Below, one piece after another: positions 1 to 4,725 of a stretch of 5,598 bases of DNA. The first letter of the stretch is position 1; the number at the start of each line of letters is the position of its first letter. Position numbers and translations under genes: made by a program. The notes below the pieces were generated by a model. That model made no database searches and had not been told where the DNA came from. It saw only the letters and a list, made by a program, of their open reading frames with translations. This DNA is from an uncultured Duganella sp. (GTDB lineage: Bacteria; Pseudomonadota; Gammaproteobacteria; Burkholderiales; Burkholderiaceae): positions 1 through 5,598 of the forward strand of contig CAMLSG010000284.1 in assembly GCA_946482635.1 (NCBI GenBank), given 5' to 3'.

Positions 1-1147
1 CAACGCCCAAGCCGGATAACACGCTGTCAGTATGTTCGCCAAGCGTCGGACCTTGCCAGCGTACTTCGCCCGGCGTTTCAGACAGCTTGGGCACAATGCC
101 CGGCATTTTCACATGCACGCCATCCGGCAGCTCGGTATCCAGCAGCATGTCGCGCGCCTGGTAGTGCGGGTCGGCGACGATATCCTTGACCGAATAGATC
201 CGGCCCGCCGGCACTTCGGCGCGTTCCAGCACTTCCAGCACTTCGTCAATCGTATGCGCAGAAGTCCAGCCGGCAATCGCAGCATCGATCAGCTTTTCCT
301 GCGCCGCGCGGCCATCGTTTTGCGCGAATTGCGGGTCTTCCGCCATGTCGGCGCGGCCAATTGCGTGCATCAGGCGCTTGTAGATCGGGTTGCTATTACC
401 GGCGATGACCACGTACGAGCCGTCACGAGTCGGGTAGGTATTGGACGGTGCAATGCCTGGCAGCGCACCGCCGCTGCGCTCGCGTACATGGCCCAACAAG
501 TCGTACTCCGGCACCAGCGATTCCATCAGGTTGAACACGCTCTCGACAAGCGATACGTCGACCACCTGGCCGTCGCCGTTGCCCATCTTCACGCGCAGCA
601 CCGACATCAGCGCGCCCATCACAGCGTGCAAGGATGCCAGCGAGTCGCCAAGGCTCACGCCCACGCGTGCCGGTACGCCGCCCGCCTCGCCCGTCGTATA
701 GCGGATCCCGCCCATCGCCTCGCCGATGGCGCCAAAGCCAGGGCGGTCCTTGTAAGGGCCGGTCTGTCCATAGCCGGAGATCCGCACCATGGTCAGCTTG
801 GGATTCAGCGCATGCAGCACATCCCAGCCCAGGCCCAGCTTTTCCAGTGCGCCCGGCTTCATGTTCTCGATCAGCACATCAGCGTCAGCGCACAATTGCT
901 TGACTAGCGCGATGCCTTCCGGCGCCTTCAGGTTGATGGAGATGGACTTCTTGTTACGCGACTGCAGGTACCACCACAATGAGGTCCCCTTGTGCAGCTT
1001 GCGCCATTTGCGGATCGGATCGCCCTCACCCGGCGCCTCGATCTTGATCACTTCCGCCCCGAACTCCGCCATCAGCCGCGCCGCAAACGGCGCCGCAATC
1101 AGCGTCCCAATCTCGATAACTTTGATTCCCTGCAACGGACCCGCCAT
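1..1147 (-). CDS. Class III CoA-transferase (CaiB/BaiF family), 3' end cut by window edge
   Basis: The 382 visible codons read as a CaiB/BaiF-type CoA-transferase, a family that moves CoA between carboxylic acids in the cytoplasm. The N-terminus (LQGIKVIEIG, residues 5-14, then GAEVIKIEAPGEGDP, 30-44) is the usual Rossmann-like opening. The motif RNKKSISINLK (64-74), the segment ISGYGQTGPY (123-132) and SLGDS (165-169) follow. Asp168 in SLGDS lines up with the catalytic aspartate of formyl-CoA transferase (Asp169), which forms the acyl-aspartyl anhydride. The last visible residues, GEHTDSVLSGLG, match the typical C-terminal family signature, so only a short tail is probably missing. The start is set by AGGAG at 1156-1160, 8 nt before the ATG. 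Overall it resembles the succinate-hydroxymethylglutarate CoA-transferase type more than a dedicated oxalate enzyme, but the substrate cannot be read from the sequence. It is divergent from the GFA gene. The family call is secure and the substrate unknown. Confidence 0.93.
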   Translation of the reverse strand, partial: MAGPLQGIKVIEIGTLIAAPFAARLMAEFGAEVIKIEAPGEGDPIRKWRKLHKGTSLWWYLQSRNKKSISINLKAPEGIALVKQLCADADVLIENMKPGALEKLGLGWDVLHALNPKLTMVRISGYGQTGPYKDRPGFGAIGEAMGGIRYTTGEAGGVPARVGVSLGDSLASLHAVMGALMSVLRVKMGNGDGQVVDVSLVESVFNLMESLVPEYDLLGHVRERSGGALPGIAPSNTYPTRDGSYVVIAGNSNPIYKRLMHAIGRADMAEDPQFAQNDGRAAQEKLIDAAIAGWTSAHTIDEVLEVLERAEVPAGRIYSVKDIVADPHYQARDMLLDTELPDGVHVKMPGIVPKLSETPGEVRWQGPTLGEHTDSVLSGLGV

Positions 1148-1177
1148 TTCGCCCACTCCTCTTGCAATTACATTATC

Positions 1178-1194
1178 ATTAGCTCCAAGCTAAT
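1178..1194. promoter_or_regulatory. Inverted repeat in divergent promoter region (candidate operator)
   Basis: ATTAGCT-CCA-AGCTAAT is a perfect 7-bp inverted repeat with a 3-nt spacer. It sits in the middle of the 68-bp gap between the divergent CoA-transferase and GFA genes and is the most AT-rich part of that gap. Weak rightward boxes flank it: TTATCA (1173-1178) and TCTAAC (1198-1203), 19 bp apart. A leftward -10-like GATAAT lies at 1171-1176 on the opposite strand. The position suits a regulator binding between two promoters. No regulator gene is visible and the boxes are poor, so this is a candidate only. Confidence 0.35.
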
Positions 1195-1215
1195 CATTCT
1201 AACCGGAGGCGAAAA

Positions 1216-1563
1216 ATGCTGTACAAGGGAAGCTGCCATTGCGGCAATGTGAGATTCGAAGCAGAAGGCGCTATCGAAGGGCTGGTAGCCTGCAACTGCT
1301 CGATCTGCCAGCGCAAAGGCGCATTGATGTGGTTCATTCCGCGCACCAGCCTGAAGCTGCTGACGCCCGAAGAAGACCAGGCAACCTACGAATTCAACAA
1401 ACATGTGATCAAGCACCGCTTCTGCCCGAAGTGCGGCATCCACACCTATGGCGAAGGAATTGCGCCCGGTGGCGGCTTCATGGCAGCGGTCAATGCCCGC
1501 GTGCTGGAAGACATTGAGCTGGACTCATACGCGGTCCAGCATTACGACGGACGCAAACTGTAA
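1216..1563 (+). CDS. Short GFA/CENP-V-type zinc-binding protein
   Basis: This 115-residue protein consists of essentially one GFA (glutathione-dependent formaldehyde-activating enzyme-like) domain. It shows the full set of family cysteines: SCHCG (Cys7, Cys9), CNCSIC (Cys26, Cys28, Cys31) and FCPKCG (Cys70, Cys73). By analogy with Paracoccus Gfa, Cys7/9/70/73 would hold a structural zinc, and Cys26/28/31 would form the second, more labile zinc site. It is much shorter than Gfa itself (about 190 residues) and lacks most of the regions beyond the zinc core, so the formaldehyde-glutathione reaction should not be assumed. GGAGG at 1205-1209, 6 nt upstream, supports the ATG at 1216. The TAA stop abuts the ribosome-binding site of the next gene 9 nt away, which suggests one transcript. 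It is probably cytoplasmic. Family membership is well supported; the physiological substrate is unknown. Confidence 0.9.
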   Translation: MLYKGSCHCGNVRFEAEGAIEGLVACNCSICQRKGALMWFIPRTSLKLLTPEEDQATYEFNKHVIKHRFCPKCGIHTYGEGIAPGGGFMAAVNARVLEDIELDSYAVQHYDGRKL

Positions 1564-1572
1564 GGAGCGAAC

Positions 1573-1938
1573 ATGGCGCAAGAACTCGTCTTCGACAACC
1601 AGACCCGATCCGCAAAAGACTGGGCCTTCTGGCTTTACCTGGGCCACGGCCTGAGCATCTTCTTTACGCTCGGCGCGGCTTCCTTCATCCCGCTGATCCT
1701 GAATTACGTCAAGCGCGACGACAGCGCCGGCACCTTCGTCCACAGCCACCACGGCTGGATGATCCGCTCATTCTGGTGGTACCTGGTGTGGATCGCGGTA
1801 GGCTGGGCGCTTTTCATCACCTTGCTCGGAATTCCGCTTGCGTGGATGGTCTGGGTCGGCGCCTGGCTGTGGAAGATTTATCGCCTGATCCGGGGCATCA
1901 CTGCCCTCAACAACAACGCCCCGGTCGGCAACTCATAA
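1573..1938 (+). CDS. DUF4870-like small inner-membrane protein
   Basis: This 121-residue protein has three likely hydrophobic helices at roughly residues 18-46, 64-84 and 84-107, with a polar loop rich in His, Lys and Asp between the first two (KRDDSAGTFVHSHHGW, 47-62). The central HSHHGWMIRSFWWYLVW and the ending WLWKIYRLIRGITALNNN resemble small DUF4870/Tic20-like membrane proteins common in proteobacteria, in which a His/Gln-containing segment precedes an aromatic-rich helix and a YRxxRGxxxLN tail. No function is established for this group and no catalytic motif is visible. AGGAG at 1563-1567 starts on the last base of the preceding gene's stop codon, so the gene is probably co-transcribed and perhaps translationally coupled with the GFA gene. 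Its stop codon lies inside a 6-bp convergent overlap with the cytochrome gene. The gene is clearly real; the family name is recognised from memory. Confidence 0.82.
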   Translation: MAQELVFDNQTRSAKDWAFWLYLGHGLSIFFTLGAASFIPLILNYVKRDDSAGTFVHSHHGWMIRSFWWYLVWIAVGWALFITLLGIPLAWMVWVGAWLWKIYRLIRGITALNNNAPVGNS

Positions 1939-3306
1939 GGTACGCAGGAAGGCCACCAGGTCGGCCTTCTCTGCCGCTGTCATTTTCGTTTCGAGGATAA
2001 GGTTGAAGAATTCCACCGTATCCTCGAGCGTCAGCAAGCGCCCATCGTGCAGGTAGGGCGGCGACTCCTTGATGCCCCTTAGCGGGAAAGTCTTGATCGG
2101 GCCGTCGCCCACCATCATCGCGCCCTTCACTTCGTGCGGCTTGAAGAAGCGTTCCGTATGCAGGTTGTGCATCATGTTGTCGCTGTAGTGCGGCGGCATG
2201 TGGCACGTTGCGCATTGCGCTTTGCCGAAGAACAGCGCTTGCCCGCGCAACTCCTGCTCATTGGCCTTGCGGGGATCGAGCTTGCCGGTCACGCCCAGCT
2301 TGGGCGCCGGGGGAAAGTCCAGCAGCTCCTGGAATTCGGCCATGAAATGCACCTGGCTTCCGCGCTCAAGGACATTCACGCCCTTTTTGGTGGCGATCAC
2401 GGGGTCGCCATCAAAGTAAGCCGCACGCTGTTCGAATTCAGTGAAATCCTCCACCGATTTCAATGCGCGCTGTGAGCCGAACAGCCGTTGCAGGTTCACG
2501 CCTCGCAGTGATGGAGTATCGATCCGGTGCCGGAACGCCTGCGGCCGCGCATCGCCGGCCAGGTGGGTTGATGCGTTGGTGTGGCCGTTCGCATGACAGT
2601 CGAAGCAAGTCACGCCGCGGCTTGGGCGTTCCGAGCGCCGATCCTCTGTCTGGTTGAATTGCTGCTGTGGGAATGGCGTCAGCAACAAGCGCAGGCCTTC
2701 CAGCTGCTTGGGATTGAGGATCCCGTTGAACATCTGGTGGAAATTGTCGATGGTCAGCAGCTTGCCTTTCGATACGTCGCCCAGGTCCGGACGCGTAGTC
2801 AGGAACATCGGCGCCGGGAATTCAGGCAGCAGGTGATCGGGGAAGTCGAAAGCCAGGTCGAAGCGATTCAGGTCGCGCTGCTCCTGCTTCTTGATTTCGT
2901 CGATATGGAACTGCGGGAAGAGCATGCCACCTTCCGGATGATTCGGATGCGGCAGCGGCAGGAAACCTTGCGGATACAGGCCCTTGTCGCGGATTTCCTC
3001 CGGGCTCATTGCGCCCAGCCTGTCCCAAGTGGTGCCACGTGGCAGTTTGACCCGTATGCCTTCCTGCACTGGCTTGCCCCGGAACATGGTGACGCCATTC
3101 GCAGGCCGGTTCGCCAGGTCATACCGGCTTTCCAGGAAGGCCGCCTGCTCCCGCAGCAATCCAGCCCGCGCCGCCTTCATTCGTTCGAACGTCGTCTGGA
3201 AATCTTCCTTCGCCACCACGGGCATGTAACTGGTTGGCGGCGCCGCGGAAATCAAACAAGTAGCGCCACACAGCACGGCGCCTGCTGCAATCTTGAGAAT
3301 TTGCAT
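1933..3306 (-). CDS. Exported di-heme c-type cytochrome, CcpA/MauG (cytochrome c peroxidase) superfamily
   Basis: A 457-residue protein with a Sec-type signal peptide (about residues 1-22, ending LISAA), so it should act in the periplasm. It has two haem-attachment motifs: CFDCH (Cys234, Cys237, His238) and CATCH (Cys365, Cys368, His369). The later TFPLRGIKESPPYLHDGRLLTLED (407-429, two adjoining parts) is the PYxHDG signature of bacterial di-heme cytochrome c peroxidases and MauG-like enzymes. The ending AEKADLVAFLRTL is also typical. Members reduce H2O2 with electrons from small cytochromes or oxidise a partner protein; which applies here is unknown. About 210 mature residues precede the first haem, far more than in classical CcpA, and include a His/Pro-rich stretch at 118-134. 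By recalled alignment, the position of the sixth ligand of the C-terminal haem (Met in CcpA, Tyr in MauG) is Phe434. The start is supported by GGGGAG at 3313-3318. The gene is monocistronic in appearance. Confidence 0.92.
   Translation of the reverse strand: MQILKIAAGAVLCGATCLISAAPPTSYMPVVAKEDFQTTFERMKAARAGLLREQAAFLESRYDLANRPANGVTMFRGKPVQEGIRVKLPRGTTWDRLGAMSPEEIRDKGLYPQGFLPLPHPNHPEGGMLFPQFHIDEIKKQEQRDLNRFDLAFDFPDHLLPEFPAPMFLTTRPDLGDVSKGKLLTIDNFHQMFNGILNPKQLEGLRLLLTPFPQQQFNQTEDRRSERPSRGVTCFDCHANGHTNASTHLAGDARPQAFRHRIDTPSLRGVNLQRLFGSQRALKSVEDFTEFEQRAAYFDGDPVIATKKGVNVLERGSQVHFMAEFQELLDFPPAPKLGVTGKLDPRKANEQELRGQALFFGKAQCATCHMPPHYSDNMMHNLHTERFFKPHEVKGAMMVGDGPIKTFPLRGIKESPPYLHDGRLLTLEDTVEFFNLILETKMTAAEKADLVAFLRTL
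1948..1969. repeat. 7-bp hairpin just past convergent stops (possible weak terminator)
   Basis: GAAGGCC and GGCCTTC form a perfect 7-bp stem around an 8-nt loop, beginning 10 nt after the stop of the rightward membrane-protein gene. Rightward, it is followed only by a mixed TCTCTG stretch, with TTTT further on near 1983, so it is at best a weak intrinsic terminator for the GFA operon. It lies inside the C-terminal codons of the opposing cytochrome gene (around EKADLVAF), and protein coding may explain it entirely. Confidence 0.25.
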
Positions 3307-3334
3307 GACGGTCTCCCCTGCTTAATGTCCGACC

Positions 3335-3363
3335 AATGTAAGCAAGTAGAGAGCATCGATCAA
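3335..3363 (-). promoter_or_regulatory. Candidate sigma-70 promoter for the di-heme cytochrome gene
   Basis: Read on the minus strand, TTGATC (3358-3363) and TACATT (3335-3340) are separated by 17 bp. Each hexamer matches the consensus at 4 of 6 positions. The predicted start would leave a leader of roughly 25 nt carrying the GGGGAG ribosome-binding site. It lies in the only non-coding gap upstream of the gene, and the metC stop is 103 bp away, so a promoter is expected here. The boxes are modest. Confidence 0.4.
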
Positions 3364-3387
3364 TACGCGCACGCCATAGTATTGATC
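3358..3387. repeat. 9-bp inverted repeat overlapping the candidate -35 box
   Basis: GATCAATAC (3358-3366) and GTATTGATC (3379-3387) are perfect inverted copies separated by 12 nt. The right arm is part of a further palindrome, ATTGATCAAT (3381-3390), so GATCAAT occurs twice in the same orientation, 26 bp apart. The left arm contains the candidate -35 hexamer of the cytochrome promoter, a position where a repressor or activator could act. No T-run follows on the minus strand, so it is a poor candidate for a metC terminator. Confidence 0.5.
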
Positions 3388-3409
3388 AATCGCATAGATA
3401 GCTAACTAG

Positions 3410-4576
3410 CTACATGGTTGCCAACGCGCGCTGGATGTCGGCGATCAAGTCGTCTGGATCTTCGAGGCCAATGTTGAAACGGACCAGGGTGCCCTTCTCT
3501 TTCCAGTTCTTGCGCATGGCCTGGATGCGGTAGGGAATGCACAGGCTGTGCGCACCACCCCAGCTATAGCCGATGCCGAACAGTTCGAGCGAGTCGACGA
3601 AGCGGTCAGTTTGCTCCTCGGTGTATTTCTCATCGAACAGCACGGAGAAAAGGCCGCCGGCGCCAGTGAAGTCGCGCGTCCAGTTGTCGTGACCAGGGCA
3701 GTCATCGAAGGCGGGATGCAGGACTTTGCGGATTTCCGGGCGGGCTTTCAGCCAGCTCGCCACCTTGCGGGCGGAGGCGTCATGGGTTTCGAAGCGGATC
3801 TTCAGCGTAGGCAGGTTGCGCAGCACCAGGTACGTATCGTCCGCGCTGACGCCCATGCCCAGGCGCATATGGGCCATGCTGAGGCGCTCGTGCAACAACG
3901 GATCGCGCGTGACCAGGGCGCCCATCAGCACATCAGAGCCGCCGGACTGGTATTTGGTCAGGGCTTGCATCACGATGTCGACGCCGAGGTCGAACCCACG
4001 TAAGGCAAGGCCGGCGGACCAGGTGTTGTCGAGTGCGACCAGCACGCCCTTCTGCTTCGCAGCATCGCAGATGGCGCGCAGGTCTGGCACTTCCATCGAT
4101 ACAGAGCCGGGAGCTTCGGTCCAGATCAGTTTCGTGTTCGGCTGGATCAGTTCTGCGATGCCGGCGCCGATCATTGGATCGTACAGGCGAGCGGTGATGC
4201 CGAAATCGGCGGTCAGCCAGCGGCCCAGGTCGCGGTTGGGACTGTAGACGTTGTCGGGCAGCAGGACATCGTCGCCGGCGCGCAGCAAGGCGAAGTCGCA
4301 CATGGCGATGGCGGCCAGGCCGCTCGGGGCCAGCAGGCAGTGCTTGCCGCCTTCGATCTCGGCCAGGCGGGCTTCGAGGGTGAAGGTTGTGGGCGTGCCG
4401 TGCAGGCCGTAGGTGTAGGCGTTCTTTTCTTTCCAGTCGCCCGAGCGCATGGCGGCGACGTTCTTGAACAGGACGGTGGACGCGTGGTGGATCGCGCTGG
4501 GGAAGGCGGCGAAGCCCTCTGGCGGCACGTAGTCCGTGTGGATGATTTGGGTTTGGAGGTGCTTTTTGGAGGTCAT
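3410..4576 (-). CDS. metC: Cystathionine beta-lyase, PLP-dependent
   Basis: This 388-residue cytoplasmic enzyme of the Cys/Met-metabolism PLP family would split cystathionine into homocysteine, pyruvate and ammonia, the penultimate step of methionine synthesis by transsulfuration. Visible motifs are YTYGLHGTPT (54-63, phosphate/substrate loop), APSGLAAI (83-90), ALDNTWSAG (181-189, Asp183 to the PLP ring nitrogen), ALTKYQSGGSDVLMG (205-219, with Lys208 as the Schiff-base lysine), SWGGAHSL (338-345) and VRFNIGLED (365-373, Arg366 for the substrate carboxylate). YGLHGTPT and SWGG favour cystathionine beta-lyase over gamma-synthase or gamma-lyase; length agrees with the family (about 390). I chose ATG at 4576. 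An in-frame TTG at 4594 would add six residues but has no ribosome-binding site. Even the ATG has only a weak AGGTG two bases upstream, consistent with a very short or absent leader. The gene follows rimO in the same direction after a repeat-filled gap. Confidence 0.93.
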   Translation of the reverse strand: MTSKKHLQTQIIHTDYVPPEGFAAFPSAIHHASTVLFKNVAAMRSGDWKEKNAYTYGLHGTPTTFTLEARLAEIEGGKHCLLAPSGLAAIAMCDFALLRAGDDVLLPDNVYSPNRDLGRWLTADFGITARLYDPMIGAGIAELIQPNTKLIWTEAPGSVSMEVPDLRAICDAAKQKGVLVALDNTWSAGLALRGFDLGVDIVMQALTKYQSGGSDVLMGALVTRDPLLHERLSMAHMRLGMGVSADDTYLVLRNLPTLKIRFETHDASARKVASWLKARPEIRKVLHPAFDDCPGHDNWTRDFTGAGGLFSVLFDEKYTEEQTDRFVDSLELFGIGYSWGGAHSLCIPYRIQAMRKNWKEKGTLVRFNIGLEDPDDLIADIQRALATM

Positions 4577-4583
4577 GGCACCT

Positions 4584-4614
4584 ATTCTAGCCAAAACCGG
4601 TAAACCAGTGTCAG
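4584..4614 (-). promoter_or_regulatory. Candidate metC promoter giving a leaderless or near-leaderless mRNA
   Basis: On the minus strand TAGAAT (4584-4589) matches the -10 consensus at 5 of 6 positions and ends 7 nt before the metC ATG. CTGACA (4609-4614) matches the -35 consensus at 5 of 6 but with a long 19-bp spacer. If used, transcription would start at or within a few bases of the ATG. The -35 lies inside the left hairpin of the palindromic repeat. The metC ribosome-binding site is poor, which fits. This is inference from boxes only. Confidence 0.3.
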
Positions 4615-4632
4615 ACCCAAGGGTCTGACACT
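4607..4632. repeat. Left hairpin of the composite repeat (12-bp stem)
   Basis: AGTGTCAGACCC (4607-4618) pairs perfectly with GGGTCTGACACT (4621-4632) across a two-base AA loop. Two bases (4607-4608) also belong to the outer 16-bp arm, so the local hairpin and full outer stem compete slightly. No T-run follows on either strand, so it is not a canonical terminator. In leftward transcripts it lies about 31 nt upstream of the metC ATG. Confidence 0.75.
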
Positions 4633-4684
4633 CTTAGCTCAGCCGACCCGGGGCTCGGGTGTGCGCCCGCGGCCGCCGAGCAGA

Positions 4685-4713
4685 CAGGGTCTGACCCTGC
4701 GGGTCAGACCCTG
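4685..4713. repeat. Right hairpin of the composite repeat (13-bp stem)
   Basis: CAGGGTCTGACCC (4685-4697) pairs perfectly with GGGTCAGACCCTG (4701-4713) across a TGC loop. An alternative smaller palindrome, CAGGGTC-T-GACCCTG (4685-4699), is nested inside. In a leftward rimO transcript this stem would form about 12 nt after the stop codon. It could stabilise the 3' end or slow polymerase, but no U-tract follows on that strand. Confidence 0.75.
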
Positions 4714-4725
4714 GTTTACCGGTTT

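Noticed and set aside
32..907. Long rightward open frame of 291 codons
   Set aside because: It is antisense to the CoA-transferase, whose catalytic and family motifs are unambiguous. Its translation is a low-complexity His/Arg/Ala-rich sequence with no recognisable motif and no good ribosome-binding site.
3381..3390. FNR-like box ATTGATCAAT
   Set aside because: FNR needs TTGAT and ATCAA separated by four bases. Here the half-sites overlap, and the outer copies are in the reversed order.
2581..3405. Rightward open frame of 274 codons
   Set aside because: It is antisense to the di-heme cytochrome gene and its upstream region. It is rich in Gln, Arg and His, as expected for a shadow of a high-GC gene, and has no family motif.
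3548..4247. Two overlapping rightward frames opposite metC
   Set aside because: MetC on the other strand carries complete PLP-enzyme motifs. These frames have no motif support and are explained by codon bias of the opposite strand.
4577..4594. TTG start extending metC by six residues (4594)
   Set aside because: No ribosome-binding site precedes the TTG. The extension overlaps the likely -10 element and the repeat edge, and the family normally begins near the chosen ATG.
4633..4684. Small RNA or tRNA-like fold in the GC-rich centre of the repeat
   Set aside because: Only 4-5-bp stems could be found by eye, with no T-loop, anticodon stem or promoter. The composition alone does not support an RNA gene.
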